Below, one piece after another: positions 7,593-15,972 of a DNA stretch of 62,623 bases. Numbering within the stretch: the stretch's first letter is position 1; each line of letters begins with the position of its first letter. The notes beneath the pieces are model-generated. The model did not search any database, was not told the DNA's origin, and was given only the letters and a program-made list of their open reading frames with translations. The position numbers and the translations under genes were made by a program. The DNA is from Terriglobales bacterium (GTDB lineage: Bacteria > Acidobacteriota > Terriglobia > Terriglobales > Acidobacteriaceae): positions 1,074-63,696 of the forward strand of contig JACPNP010000025.1 of assembly GCA_016185365.1 (NCBI GenBank), in the 5' to 3' direction.

Positions 7593-8600
7593 ATGCCCGA
7601 ACTCCGCCGCGATCCCGTCACCGGCCGCTGGGTCATCATTGCCACCGGCCGCGCCCAGCGTCCGCAGGATTTCATCCGCGAACCCGTCCGCCTGAAGGGC
7701 GGGCTGTGCCCGTTCTGCCCGGGGAATGAAGCCAAGACGCCGCCGGAGATCCTCGCCTACCGCCCCAACGGCGCCGGAGGCAAGGACGGCGCCGGCTGGA
7801 CCGTGCGCGTGGTGCCCAACAAATTCCCCGCGCTGGAGATCCAGGGTGAGCTCGACCGCCAGGCCGAGGGCATCTTTGACCGCATGAACGGCATGGGCGC
7901 GCATGAAGTCATCATCGAGACGCCGGAACACGAGCTCACGCTGGCCACCATGCCCGCCAAGCGGGTGGAAGACGTGCTTTACGCCTTTCGTGACCGCATG
8001 GCCGATCTGCGCAACGATGCCCGGCTCAAGTACGCGCTCATTTTTAAGAACCACGGCGAGGCCGCCGGCGCGTCGCTCGAGCACACCCACAGCCAGCTGA
8101 TCGCGCTGCCCATCCTGCCACGTCAGGTCGTGGAGGAACTCAAGGGCGCGCGCGCGTATTTCGACGTCAAAGAGCGCTGCATCTTCTGCGACATCGCCCA
8201 ACAGGAATCGAAGTCGCAGACGCGGATGGTCGCGGAGAACGCCGATTTCATCGTGATCACGCCCTACGCGCCGCGCTTTCCGTTCGAGACCTGGATCCTG
8301 CCGCGCAAGCACGACTCCGCCTATGATGCCTCGCCCGCCGTCCGTTTCGGCAATCTGGCCCTGGCGTTAAAGACGGTGGCCGCCAAGATGGACCGTGTGC
8401 TCGACCATCCCAGCTACAGCATGGTGCTGCACTCCGCGCCGCTGCACGACCCGCCCACCGAGCACTACCACTGGCACATGGAGATCAGCCCCATCCTTAC
8501 CAAAGTGGCGGGATTCGAGTGGGGCAGCGGGTTTTACATCAACCCCATGCCCCCGGAAGAGGCCGCCAAATTCCTGCGCGAGGCCAAGGTCAGTGTTTAA
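7593..8600 (+). CDS. galT: Galactose-1-phosphate uridylyltransferase
   Basis: This enzyme exchanges UMP between UDP-glucose and galactose-1-phosphate (Leloir pathway). The 335 aa product has the two HIT-like halves. The N-terminal RRDPVTGRWVIIATGRAQRP and CPFCPGNE carry metal cysteines. The active-site histidine motif is EHTHSQL (H-x-H-x-Q). The C-terminal half has EHYHWHMEI. Some homologues act on other NDP-sugars or on ADP (ATP adenylyltransferase-like). The carbonic anhydrase gene overlaps its 3' end by 8 nt. Confidence 0.93.
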   Translation: MPELRRDPVTGRWVIIATGRAQRPQDFIREPVRLKGGLCPFCPGNEAKTPPEILAYRPNGAGGKDGAGWTVRVVPNKFPALEIQGELDRQAEGIFDRMNGMGAHEVIIETPEHELTLATMPAKRVEDVLYAFRDRMADLRNDARLKYALIFKNHGEAAGASLEHTHSQLIALPILPRQVVEELKGARAYFDVKERCIFCDIAQQESKSQTRMVAENADFIVITPYAPRFPFETWILPRKHDSAYDASPAVRFGNLALALKTVAAKMDRVLDHPSYSMVLHSAPLHDPPTEHYHWHMEISPILTKVAGFEWGSGFYINPMPPEEAAKFLREAKVSV

Positions 8601-9183
8601 CGCACACGCGCAGGCGCGCGAACGCCAACGAAAACTCCTGCTGGAACTGATGGAAGGGCACCAGCGCTTCCTCTCCGGCAACCCTCGCCCGAAGCGATAT
8701 TCGCTTCTCGGCTCGCTCGACCTTGTCGGCAAGGACGTGGCCACAGTGCTCAGCTGTTCGGACAGCCGCGTCGCACCCGAGCTGGTCTTCGACCAGTCGT
8801 TCGGTGACCTGTTCGTGGTGCGCAGCGCCGGACACTGCCTGGATGAGGCCATCCTTGGCAGCCTGGAGTTCGCCGTGACCCAGGTGAACTCGCCTCTGCT
8901 GCTCGTGATGGGACACGAAGACTGCCGCGCTGTGGACGCCGCACTGCAAAAGAAAAGTTTCGATACGCCCAATCTGAAGGAAGTGATCGAACTGTTAGCA
9001 GCCGACCTTGGTCCCGGCCCCTACATGGACCTGAACGAAGCTGTGAAGGCCCACATCCATAACACAGCCGGCTCGATCGCGCAGAAGAGCCCGATCCTGG
9101 GAAAAATGATCGTGTCAGGGGAACTGATGCTGGCGAAGGTGTTTATCTCGGTTAGCTCAGGAGAGATCAGCATCCTCGACTAG
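8593..9183 (+). CDS. Beta-class carbonic anhydrase
   Basis: A zinc enzyme interconverting CO2 and bicarbonate. The 196 aa product shows the beta-class ligands: SCSDSRVAPELVFDQ (Cys, catalytic Asp-Arg pair) and VMGHEDCRAV (His and Cys). FGDLFVVRSAGH lies between them. I choose the GTG at 8593, which overlaps galT. The frame is open further upstream only inside galT, and the protein from VFNAHAQARERQRK gives the normal N-terminal helix. Its TAG stop shares a CTAG palindrome with the stop of iscX on the other strand. Confidence 0.93.
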   Translation: MFNAHAQARERQRKLLLELMEGHQRFLSGNPRPKRYSLLGSLDLVGKDVATVLSCSDSRVAPELVFDQSFGDLFVVRSAGHCLDEAILGSLEFAVTQVNSPLLLVMGHEDCRAVDAALQKKSFDTPNLKEVIELLAADLGPGPYMDLNEAVKAHIHNTAGSIAQKSPILGKMIVSGELMLAKVFISVSSGEISILD

Positions 9184-9401
9184 CCGCCGTGGTTGTCCTT
9201 GTACTCCTCGTACCACGCCATCTGGATGGCTTCCAGCTTCGATTCATTCGACTTCTTGGGGTCGTCACTGAATCCAGGCAGCTCCATCACGTAGCGATGC
9301 AGGTCGGTGAATCGCACCGTGAGCGGATCGAGGTCGGGAAACTTCTCGCTCAGCATGATGCCGATGTCTTCGATGCTGCTCCAGGTCAGATCCGCGGGCA
9401 T
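9180..9401 (-). CDS. iscX: Fe-S assembly protein IscX
   Basis: A small acidic protein of 73 aa that binds IscS and modulates Fe-S cluster assembly. It is the usual last gene of isc operons. Family marks are LTWSSIEDIGIML, PLTVRFTDLHRYVMELPGF and EAIQMAWYEEYKD. Met at 9401 is chosen because the longer frame overlaps fdx and reads as shadow. It lies 5 bp after the fdx stop and so is in the same operon. Confidence 0.94.
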   Translation of the reverse strand: MPADLTWSSIEDIGIMLSEKFPDLDPLTVRFTDLHRYVMELPGFSDDPKKSNESKLEAIQMAWYEEYKDNHGG

Positions 9402-9406
9402 AGGGT

Positions 9407-9841
9407 CTATTCCTTCTTCGGCGCGTGGCCTTCGCTGACGTAGTTGCGGTTCCAGGCCGGGATCTCCACGACCACCGTGCCCGGCTTTTTGATCACGGAC
9501 TGGCACCCCAGGCGCGAATTCAATTGCAGGTCGGCGGCCATGTCCAGGCGGTCGGCCTCGTCGTCCTCAGTCTCGCTCAACAGCTCCGCGCCCTGCTTCA
9601 CATGGACGTGGCAGGTGGTGCAGGCACAACTGCCGCCGCAGGCATGGTCCAGGAAGATGTCGAAGTTCTCGGCCACATCCAGCAGGGACTCCGGCCGGCC
9701 ATGGTGCTTGTACGGCAATTTGCCGGGCTCGAACTCCACGCACTTGTTCTCCGGCAGGAAGACCACGCGGACCATGTTCTCCGCCAACGGCTCCGCCGGG
9801 TCGTAGGTCTTGACGCTCTCTTTTGTGCTCGTATCAGACAT
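9407..9841 (-). CDS. fdx: [2Fe-2S] ferredoxin of the Isc system
   Basis: An adrenodoxin-type electron donor for cluster assembly on IscU. The 144 aa product has cluster cysteines in HACGGSCACTTCHVHV (C-x5-C-x2-C) and the fourth in SRLGCQSV. Start Met at 9841 (MSDTSTKESV) leaves a 15-20 residue leader before the beta-grasp fold. The upstream extension of the frame runs through a heptamer repeat and is rejected. Confidence 0.95.
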   Translation of the reverse strand: MSDTSTKESVKTYDPAEPLAENMVRVVFLPENKCVEFEPGKLPYKHHGRPESLLDVAENFDIFLDHACGGSCACTTCHVHVKQGAELLSETEDDEADRLDMAADLQLNSRLGCQSVIKKPGTVVVEIPAWNRNYVSEGHAPKKE

Positions 9842-9855
9842 GGAAGCCCATCTTT

Positions 9856-9890
9856 GATTTGTGATTTCTGATTTGTGATCTCGGATCCGG
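9856..9890. repeat. Heptamer tandem repeat (GATTTGT type)
   Basis: Five consecutive 7-mers: GATTTGT, GATTTCT, GATTTGT, GATCTCG, GATCCGG. It lies just upstream of fdx. A complementary-type array follows at 9930-9971, so the two could pair as a long imperfect hairpin. Confidence 0.7.
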
Positions 9891-9929
9891 CAGCCCACCT
9901 GTTGATCGGCTGTACTCTTTGCCTTTTTC

Positions 9930-9971
9930 AATCACAGATCGCAAATCACAGATCACAAATCGTAAGTCGTA
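9930..9971. repeat. Heptamer tandem repeat (AATCACA/GATCACA type)
   Basis: Six 7-mers in register: AATCACA, GATCGCA, AATCACA, GATCACA, AATCGTA, AGTCGTA. The array ends 2 bp before the hscA stop codon. It is roughly the reverse complement of the array at 9856-9890. Confidence 0.75.
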
Positions 9972-9973
9972 TC

Positions 9974-11908
9974 TCACTCGATCTCCGCCGGCGCGATGGG
10001 ATGCGGCGCGCTCGGGCCTTCGCCCAGTTCGTCGCCCGCCGAGTCCATGGTCTTGCCATGCAATGCGTCGGCCACGGCCGAATCCATCATCAGCTCCGCC
10101 AGGCGCGTGGTCGCGCGATTGAGCGCGTCGATCGCCTTGCGGATCGCTTTATAGTCGTCGGCGGGCTTCACCCGGGCCAGGTCGTTCTCGTATTCCGCGA
10201 TGGTGCGCCGCTCCGCGTCCGTCAGTCGTCCCCACGCCGGGCTGCTCTTGCCCTTGGCCAGCGCCATCTGGATGCTTTCCGCCTCCAGCCGGGCCTCCAC
10301 CGCCTGCCGCCTGGCGAAATCTTCCTCGGCGTGGTCGAACGAATCGAGGATCATCTGCTCCACTTGCTCGTCGGTCAAGCCATAGGTGGGCTTCACTTCG
10401 ATCTCGGCCTCGCGTCCGCTGCGCTGTTCCCGGGCCATCACCTGCAGGATGCCGTTGGCGTCGATCAGGAACCGCACCTCGATGCGGGGAATGCCCGCCG
10501 GCATCGGAGGGACGCCTTTCAGGTCGAAGCGCGCCAGTGAGCGGCAATCCGCCGCCAGCTCGCGCTCGCCCTGGAGCACGTGGATGGCGACATTGGTCTG
10601 CCCATCCACGGCCGTGGTGAAGTGCTCAGTCACTGAGGCGGGGATGGTGGAGTTGCGGTGGATGATCTTCGCGGTCACGCCGCCCAGTTGCTCGATGCCC
10701 AGCGAAAGCGGGGTCACGTCCAGCAACAGCATGTCTTCGGTCGCCTTCGACCCGCCGCTGAGGATGTCCGCCTGCACCGCCGCGCCCAGGGCCACCACCT
10801 CATCCGGATTCAACTCGCAATGCGGCTCGCGCTGGAAAAGTTCACGGACCAATGCGCGCACCCGCGGGATGCGCGTGGAGCCGCCCACCAGCACCACTTC
10901 TTCAATATCATCCGCGGAGAGCCTGGCGTCCTTCAGCGCCTGCTTGCATGGGCCAATGGTCCGCTGCAGCACCGGCTCGATCAGTCGCTCCAATTGCGCG
11001 CGTGTGATCTCACGCTGGTATTTTCCCCCGCCGGGCAAAGCCACATCGATGGTCGCGGCATCGTAGGTCGAGAGCGCCACCTTGGCCTCGATCACCGCGC
11101 GCCGGATGGACTGCACGGTTTCACCGCTGCTCCGCAGGTCAAGCTTCATGTCGCCGGCGATGTCTTCCAGCGCCACCGCGATCAGCAGGTTATCGAGATC
11201 ATCGCCGCCCAGGTGCGTGTCGCCGTTGGTGGCGATGACCTCGAAGATGCCATCGTGCAGTTTGAGGATGGAGATGTCGAACGTGCCGCCGCCCAGATCG
11301 TACACGGCGACGATGCCGTTCTTTTTCTTGTCGAGCCCGTAGGCCAGCGCCGCCGCGGTGGGTTCGTTCACCAGGCGCAGCACGTCGAGCCCGGCGATGC
11401 GGCCCGCGTCCTTGGTCGCCTGGCGCTGGGCGTCATTGAAATAGGCCGGCACCGTGATCACGGCCTGGGTGACAGGCGCGCCAAAAAAACGTTCCGCATT
11501 GCGTTTCAGCTGGCGCAAAATGGTCGCCGAGATCTCCGGTGGAGAGAAGATATTTTCTCCCAACTGGATACGCAGCGCGTTGTCCTGCTTCTCCGCCAGG
11601 TGGAAGGGGAACAGCTTGAGTTCTTCCTGGATGTCCGCCGCGCCGCGTCCCATCAGGCGTTTCACGGAATAGATGGCGCGCTCCGGCGTCTTGATCAGAT
11701 AGGGCCGCGCGGCATTGCCGACGATGGGTTGACCTGCCGCATCCAGCGCCACCACCGAAGGCACAAGGTTTGACCCATCCTCGCCGGGGATGACCACCGG
11801 CGTGGCCCCTTGCAGGAACGCGACCAGCGAATTGGTGGTGCCCAGGTCAATGCCCACCACGCGCTCCGCCGCGCTCGTGCCGAAATCGATCTGTAGTCCG
11901 TTGCCCAT
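9974..11908 (-). CDS. hscA: Hsp70-type Fe-S chaperone HscA
   Basis: A specialised DnaK homologue (644 aa) that, with HscB, releases clusters from IscU by binding its LPPVK motif in an ATP-dependent way. The nucleotide-binding domain begins [15 protein letters not shown] and includes [34 protein letters not shown] and [13 protein letters not shown]. The substrate domain contains [17 protein letters not shown]. The C-terminal lid is shorter than in DnaK. It sits in the isc operon directly after a cupin gene (adjacent stop and start). Confidence 0.95.
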   Translation of the reverse strand: MGNGLQIDFGTSAAERVVGIDLGTTNSLVAFLQGATPVVIPGEDGSNLVPSVVALDAAGQPIVGNAARPYLIKTPERAIYSVKRLMGRGAADIQEELKLFPFHLAEKQDNALRIQLGENIFSPPEISATILRQLKRNAERFFGAPVTQAVITVPAYFNDAQRQATKDAGRIAGLDVLRLVNEPTAAALAYGLDKKKNGIVAVYDLGGGTFDISILKLHDGIFEVIATNGDTHLGGDDLDNLLIAVALEDIAGDMKLDLRSSGETVQSIRRAVIEAKVALSTYDAATIDVALPGGGKYQREITRAQLERLIEPVLQRTIGPCKQALKDARLSADDIEEVVLVGGSTRIPRVRALVRELFQREPHCELNPDEVVALGAAVQADILSGGSKATEDMLLLDVTPLSLGIEQLGGVTAKIIHRNSTIPASVTEHFTTAVDGQTNVAIHVLQGERELAADCRSLARFDLKGVPPMPAGIPRIEVRFLIDANGILQVMAREQRSGREAEIEVKPTYGLTDEQVEQMILDSFDHAEEDFARRQAVEARLEAESIQMALAKGKSSPAWGRLTDAERRTIAEYENDLARVKPADDYKAIRKAIDALNRATTRLAELMMDSAVADALHGKTMDSAGDELGEGPSAPHPIAPAEIE

Positions 11909-12265
11909 TTACTTGTGTGCGTAATCCTCCGCGCCCATGAAATGCAGCGAAACATACGGCTCGTCGCCGACCACCCAGCTGTCATGTCCGGGCGCGATAT
12001 GGAACACATCGCCCGCCTTCATCTCGCTCACGCGCCCGTCATCCATGCCGGCGGCGGCCCGGCCGGACACCACCATGCCCACATGTTCGACCTGGCAGCT
12101 TTTTGCACCGACACCCGGCCCGACATGCACCGACCATTTCCAGCCCGGCTGATAGGTCGCGCGTCCGATGGTCATGCCGCCCACGCGGACCAGTTCGAAC
12201 TTTCCTTTTTCAAACTCCCGGACCTCATCCGGCGATTCCAGCCGCTTTACGATGACCTCGTACAT
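11909..12265 (-). CDS. Cupin-domain protein within the isc operon
   Basis: A 118 aa single-domain cupin: WSVHVGPGVGAKSCQVEHVGMV (motif 1 region, its usual metal His cluster replaced in part) and GDVFHIAPGHDSWVVGDEP (motif 2). It is encoded between hscB and hscA with 15 bp and 0 bp spacing and so is co-transcribed. It is not a standard isc gene. A metal-binding or ligand-sensing role in cluster assembly is only a guess from position. Confidence 0.82.
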   Translation of the reverse strand: MYEVIVKRLESPDEVREFEKGKFELVRVGGMTIGRATYQPGWKWSVHVGPGVGAKSCQVEHVGMVVSGRAAAGMDDGRVSEMKAGDVFHIAPGHDSWVVGDEPYVSLHFMGAEDYAHK

Positions 12266-12280
12266 CGCACGTTCCTCCGG

Positions 12281-12994
12281 TCACGCCTCTAATGCATCGT
12301 TCACATCGCGCACCAGATTCCGCACATAACTCCGCCGGTTCAGCAGGGCCACCAGCCGGTCGCGGACGCCGGTGCGCTCTTCGCTATCGAGGGCCGCGTC
12401 CCATGCGTTCCATAAGATCTTCAACTCGCCGGTGATGCCTTCAAGCATGGCCTCGAACTTCGACTTGGCCGCGCGCAACCCGGTGATCACTTCCGGGTCC
12501 TCTTCGCCCATCTGCTTGCCCATGCGGAGTTCCTGCAGCTGCATGTTCAGCTCGAACACTTCTTCCAGCAGCTCCGGCGGGACGACCTGCTTCTTCTCCG
12601 CGCCGCTTTCTCGTGCCGCCAAGGTCGCCGCGCTCGATTGCTCCTCCAGCTTCACGCCTTCCAATTCCAATAAGTACTGTGTACGCGCGACCGGGTCTTT
12701 CAGGGCGCGGTAGGCATCGTTCAACTGCGAACTCTTGACCAGGCTCCAGCCCTGTTCCTCCGAGGAAGCCCGCGCATACAGATCCGGATGCAGCTTGCGG
12801 CTGAGCCGATAGAACTCCTTTTCCAGTGCGGCTAGGTCCAGATTCAACTTCCGCTCCAGCCCGAAGAACCGGAAAAAATCCATGGGCACAGCCGGCTGCA
12901 CCTTCCGGCAACTGGCGCAGAAGTGCGCGCTTTCCGCGCCTTGGCCGCACGACCAACAGGCTGTGGCGGTCTCGGGATGGGTCTCTGTGGCCAT
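12281..12994 (-). CDS. hscB: J-domain co-chaperone HscB with zinc-finger N-terminus
   Basis: This DnaJ-type partner delivers IscU to HscA and stimulates its ATPase. The 237 aa product has three parts. First is an N-terminal four-cysteine finger (CWSCG, then CASC; residues 13, 16, 26, 29). Next is a J-domain from MDFFRFFGLERKLNLD with HPD in KLHPDLY. Last is a C-terminal coiled IscU-binding domain. E. coli HscB lacks the finger, whereas animal and plant HSCB has one of the same pattern. Met at 12994 is chosen, since the longer frame overlaps a dispersed repeat. Confidence 0.92.
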   Translation of the reverse strand: MATETHPETATACWSCGQGAESAHFCASCRKVQPAVPMDFFRFFGLERKLNLDLAALEKEFYRLSRKLHPDLYARASSEEQGWSLVKSSQLNDAYRALKDPVARTQYLLELEGVKLEEQSSAATLAARESGAEKKQVVPPELLEEVFELNMQLQELRMGKQMGEEDPEVITGLRAAKSKFEAMLEGITGELKILWNAWDAALDSEERTGVRDRLVALLNRRSYVRNLVRDVNDALEA

Positions 12995-13009
12995 GCTCTC
13001 AATACTTCC

Positions 13010-13070
13010 GTCTCTGTCATTCCGAGCGATGCGCCGCGCGATCAAGGAATCCCTAGGGACTCCCATCCGC
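13010..13070. repeat. Dispersed repeat, GTCATTCCGAGCG type
   Basis: Starts GTCATTCCGAGCGATGCG and ends GGAATCCCTAGGGACTCCC. Related copies are at 27411-27456 and 40862-40945. It fills the iscA-hscB spacer. Confidence 0.5.
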
Positions 13071-13084
13071 TCAGGGCTTTTGAT

Positions 13085-13474
13085 TTACGCGGAGAAACTG
13101 CTGCCGCAGCCGCACGACTTCGAGGAGTTCGGATTGATGAAGTTGAACCCCTGCTTCATCAGGCTCTGCTCGTAGTCCAGCACCATGCCGCTCAGGTAGA
13201 TGAATGACTTGGGGTCCACGAACAGGCGGACCCCGTCGAACTCATACACCCGGTCGCGCTCGCGCGCCTTGGTGTCAAAGCGGATGTTGTAGGTCAGGCC
13301 GGAGCACCCGCCGCCCTGCACGCCCAGGCGCAGTCCGCCCTGCTCGGGCGAGACGCCTTCCTTGACCATGGCCGCGCGCACCTTTTGCAGCGCGCGCTCT
13401 GTCACCTGGACGGCCTTGGCCCCGGGGGCCAGATTGGCCGGGTCCAGCACCGGACTCTCGAGCGTGATCGCCAC
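13085..13474 (-). CDS. iscA: A-type Fe-S carrier IscA
   Basis: A 129 aa HesB/IscA-family carrier that receives clusters and passes them to apo-proteins. The three ligand cysteines are present: GGGCSGLTYNI and the C-terminal SKSCGCGSSF. An N-terminal extension of about 20 residues precedes the core (VQVTERALQKVRAAM). It lies immediately after iscU (1 bp gap) in the isc operon. Confidence 0.95.
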   Translation of the reverse strand: MAITLESPVLDPANLAPGAKAVQVTERALQKVRAAMVKEGVSPEQGGLRLGVQGGGCSGLTYNIRFDTKARERDRVYEFDGVRLFVDPKSFIYLSGMVLDYEQSLMKQGFNFINPNSSKSCGCGSSFSA

Positions 13475-13475
13475 G

Positions 13476-13898
13476 TTACGCCTTCACCTCGGCGGTGTTC
13501 TCCACCGGCGCTTCCGCGCCGTGCTTTTTCTTCCAGTCGCCGATGGCGGCGCGGATCGCGTCCTCCGCCAGCACCGAGCAGTGGATCTTCACCGGGGGCA
13601 GCGCCAGTTCCTTCACGATGTCCGTGTTCCGGATGGCCAGGGCCTCGGCCACCTTCTTGCCTTTGATCCATTCGGTGGCCAGCGAAGATGACGCGATCGC
13701 CGAGCCGCAGCCGAAGGTCTTGAACTTCGCGTCCTCGATCACCTGGGTCGCGGGGTTCACCTTGATCTGCAGGCGCATAACGTCGCCGCACTCCGGCGCG
13801 CCCACCAGGCCCGTGCCCACATCGGTCGAGCTCTTGTCCAGCGTGCCCACGTTGCGCGGGTGGGTGTAATGGTCCAATACCTTGTCACTGTATGCCAT
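13476..13898 (-). CDS. iscU: Fe-S scaffold protein IscU
   Basis: The scaffold on which IscS-derived sulfur and iron are assembled. The 140 aa product has cysteines 37 (GAPECGD, with Asp39), 64 (FGCGSA) and 107 (KIHCSV). The HscA recognition motif LPPVK lies at residues 100-104. All residues needed for assembly and chaperone release are present. iscS ends 213 bp upstream across a tandem-repeat spacer. Confidence 0.97.
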   Translation of the reverse strand: MAYSDKVLDHYTHPRNVGTLDKSSTDVGTGLVGAPECGDVMRLQIKVNPATQVIEDAKFKTFGCGSAIASSSLATEWIKGKKVAEALAIRNTDIVKELALPPVKIHCSVLAEDAIRAAIGDWKKKHGAEAPVENTAEVKA

Positions 13899-13946
13899 GT
13901 GTGTTCTCCGAAATTCCTGGTCCGACTTGTTCTTGCTTGTGCCTTT

Positions 13947-14066
13947 GCTCTTGCCTTTGAACTTGGTGTGCTCTTGCCTTTGAACTTGGTGTTGCTCTCG
14001 CCTTTGAACTTGGTGTTGCTCTCGCCTTTGAACTTATGTGTTGCTCTTGCCTTTGAACTTGGTCTT
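13947..14066. repeat. Five-copy 23-25 bp tandem repeat between iscS and iscU
   Basis: Units start at 13947, 13970, 13994, 14018 and 14043, each resembling GCTCTTGCCTTTGAACTTGG plus GTGTT. The copies are adjacent with no spacers, so this is not a CRISPR. In the isc transcript it lies in the untranslated gap between iscS and iscU. Confidence 0.9.
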
Positions 14067-14074
14067 GCTTCTAC

Positions 14075-14109
14075 AATTTCTAAATTACCCGATTACAAAA
14101 TTTCCAATG
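14075..14109. repeat. Degenerate heptamer repeat after iscS
   Basis: Weak 7-bp periodicity: AATTTCT, AAATTAC, CCGATTA, CAAAATT, TCCAATG. The string AAATTACCCGATT occurs again at 40957-40969 in a similar array. It ends 2 bp before the iscS stop. Confidence 0.5.
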
Positions 14110-14111
14110 CC

Positions 14112-15362
14112 TCAATGCCCCTCCGCCTGCCACTCGATCTTCGAGAGGTCGATGCCCTCGCGCACCATCTCATACAGCGGAGAGAGTTCGCGCAGCTTCT
14201 TGACCACGTCCACCATCTTGTTGGCCACGTAGTCGATCTCGGCTTCCGTGTTGAAGCGGCCGATGCCGAAACGGATGGAGCTGTGCGCCACATCGTCGCC
14301 CAGGCCGAGCGCCTTGAGCACATAGCTGGGCTCGAGCGTGGCGGAGGTGCAGGCGGATCCGCTGGAGACGGCGATTTCATGGATGCCCATCAACAGCGAC
14401 TCACCCTCCACATACAGGAAGCTCATGTTCAGGTTGCCGGGCAGATGATGCTCCATGTTGCCGTTCACCTGGATCTCGTCGAGCTCAGCCAGGATCTTGT
14501 TCTTCAGGCGGTCGCGCAACGCGGTCAGCCGCTTGGACTCTTCCGCCATGTCATTCATCGCGATCTCACACGCCTTGCCCAGACCCACGATGCCGGGCAC
14601 GTTCAGCGTGCCGCTGCGCATGCCGCGCTCATGTCCGCCGCCGTCGATCAGCGCCGTCAGTTGCACCCGAGGATTCTTGCGTCGCACATAGAGCGCGCCC
14701 ACGCCCTTCGGGCCGTAGATCTTGTGGCCGCTCAGCGAGAGCAGGGAAGCATTGATTTTGTTCACATCAATGGGCACCTTGCCCACGGCCTGTACCGCGT
14801 CTGTGTGGAACAAAACGCCACGCTCCTTACACAGGGCGCCGATCTGCTCGATGGGCTGCAACACGCCGATCTCGTTGTTCGCCGCCATGATCGTCACCAG
14901 GATGGTCTTGTCATCCATGGCGCGCTTCAGGTCGTCCAGATCGATCAGGCCGTCCTTGCCCGGAGGCAGATAGGTCACGCGATAGCCGTATTTCTCCAGG
15001 CGCTTGCAGGTGTCCAGCACCGCTTTGTGCTCGGTGGCGCAGGTGATGATGTGGTTGCCCTTCTCGCGGTACATCTCCGCCACGCCCTTGATGGCCAGGT
15101 TGTTGCTCTCCGTGGCGCCGGAGGTGAAGATGATCTCCTTCGCCGTGGCGCCGATCAGCTTGGCGATCTGCTCGCGCGCCTGTTCCACCGCCTCTTCGGC
15201 CTCCCAGCCGAAGGAGTGGTTGCGGCTGGCCGCGTTGCCGAACTTCGCGCCGAAATACGGCAGCATCGCCTCCAGGACCCGCGGGTCCAGCGGCGTGGTG
15301 GCGTGGTTGTCCATGTAGATGGGCAGTTTCACGCCTTCGGGGGCTTTGACTTCGGTGCTCAT
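14112..15362 (-). CDS. iscS: Cysteine desulfurase IscS
   Basis: A PLP enzyme that takes sulfur from cysteine as a persulfide for cluster assembly and tRNA thiolation. The 416 aa product has [12 protein letters not shown] at the start, [11 protein letters not shown], the PLP lysine in [12 protein letters not shown], and the persulfide Cys in [21 protein letters not shown]. This is a standard group I IscS with the long active-site loop. It follows iscR by 35 bp and precedes the tandem-repeat spacer before iscU. Confidence 0.97.
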   Translation of the reverse strand: MSTEVKAPEGVKLPIYMDNHATTPLDPRVLEAMLPYFGAKFGNAASRNHSFGWEAEEAVEQAREQIAKLIGATAKEIIFTSGATESNNLAIKGVAEMYREKGNHIITCATEHKAVLDTCKRLEKYGYRVTYLPPGKDGLIDLDDLKRAMDDKTILVTIMAANNEIGVLQPIEQIGALCKERGVLFHTDAVQAVGKVPIDVNKINASLLSLSGHKIYGPKGVGALYVRRKNPRVQLTALIDGGGHERGMRSGTLNVPGIVGLGKACEIAMNDMAEESKRLTALRDRLKNKILAELDEIQVNGNMEHHLPGNLNMSFLYVEGESLLMGIHEIAVSSGSACTSATLEPSYVLKALGLGDDVAHSSIRFGIGRFNTEAEIDYVANKMVDVVKKLRELSPLYEMVREGIDLSKIEWQAEGH

Positions 15363-15397
15363 GGTCTCTCGACTCCTTAGTCTTCTCTTGCAGAGCT

Positions 15398-15889
15398 CTA
15401 GGCCAGCGTCACCAGATTCGACGCCAGCGATTGTGGTTTCGATTCCGGCTCCTCGCCCGCGCCCTTTGGCCCGTTCGGGTCCATCATGTCCGCGATGCTG
15501 ATCCGCATCAGCACCTGCTGGATGCTCTCACTCACCTTGGCCAGCGGTTCCTTCACGTTGCACTTGCTGCTCTGCTGGCACTCGCCCTTATGGGTGGAGC
15601 AGGACGTGAAAAACATCGGCCCGTCGATGGCGCGGATCACTTCGAACGCTGAGATCCGCTTTGCCTCGCGCCCCAGCGCGTACCCGCCATTCGTGCCATG
15701 CTGTGAGACCAGCAAGCCAGCCTTCACCAGCTTCTGCAGGATCTTGGCCAGCGCCTCCTGGGGCAGATGGTAGGCGTCGGCAATGTCCTTGGCGCTGGAC
15801 GCAGCCACCATACCCTCCGCCTGGCTCACTTCCGCCAGATGTTTGAGGGCGATGAGCCCGTAGTCCGCTTTTTTGGTCAGCTTCAGCAT
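15398..15889 (-). CDS. iscR: Rrf2-family Fe-S regulator IscR
   Basis: A winged-helix repressor that senses Fe-S status through its own [2Fe-2S] cluster and controls the isc operon. The 163 aa product has the HTH at residues 1-65 ([20 protein letters not shown], then [20 protein letters not shown]). Cluster cysteines are at 97, 104 and 110 ([22 protein letters not shown]). The spacing of 7 and 6 differs slightly from E. coli IscR (6 and 6). The C-terminus after about residue 130 is low-complexity. It is the first gene of the operon and lies 10 bp from an IscR-like palindrome, so autorepression is expected. Confidence 0.94.
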   Translation of the reverse strand: MLKLTKKADYGLIALKHLAEVSQAEGMVAASSAKDIADAYHLPQEALAKILQKLVKAGLLVSQHGTNGGYALGREAKRISAFEVIRAIDGPMFFTSCSTHKGECQQSSKCNVKEPLAKVSESIQQVLMRISIADMMDPNGPKGAGEEPESKPQSLASNLVTLA

Positions 15890-15898
15890 GTAAGTCCG

Positions 15899-15923
15899 AT
15901 ATCCGACTCTTTCAGTCGCATAT
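15899..15923. promoter_or_regulatory. IscR type-1-like operator
   Basis: A 25-bp near-palindrome reading (minus strand) ATA, three bases, GACT, five bases (GAAAG), AGTC, three bases, TAT. This matches the invariant positions of the E. coli type-1 IscR site as I recall it, at 21-22 of 25 positions. It sits directly after the predicted -10 and 10 bp before the iscR start, a repressor position. Confidence 0.78.
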
Positions 15924-15925
15924 GT

Positions 15926-15955
15926 AGATTACACCCGGAGAGCAAGCAGAATCAA
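15926..15955 (-). promoter_or_regulatory. Predicted iscR promoter
   Basis: On the minus strand TTGATT (15955-15950) and TAATCT (15931-15926) are separated by 18 bp. The IscR-like operator begins 3 bp downstream of the -10. Confidence 0.55.
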
Positions 15956-15972
15956 GGGGTTACAGTAAAGGA

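Noticed and set aside
9180-9183. CTAG shared by the stops of carbonic anhydrase and iscX as a functional overlap
   Set aside because: A palindromic stop shared by convergent genes is a compact-genome curiosity with no further signal.
13947-14066. CRISPR array
   Set aside because: The 23-25 bp units are adjacent with no unique spacers and no cas genes are near.
13860-15380. 506-codon plus-strand frame over iscS
   Set aside because: It translates the tandem repeat as Leu-rich text and the reverse of iscS. iscS is clearly the real gene.
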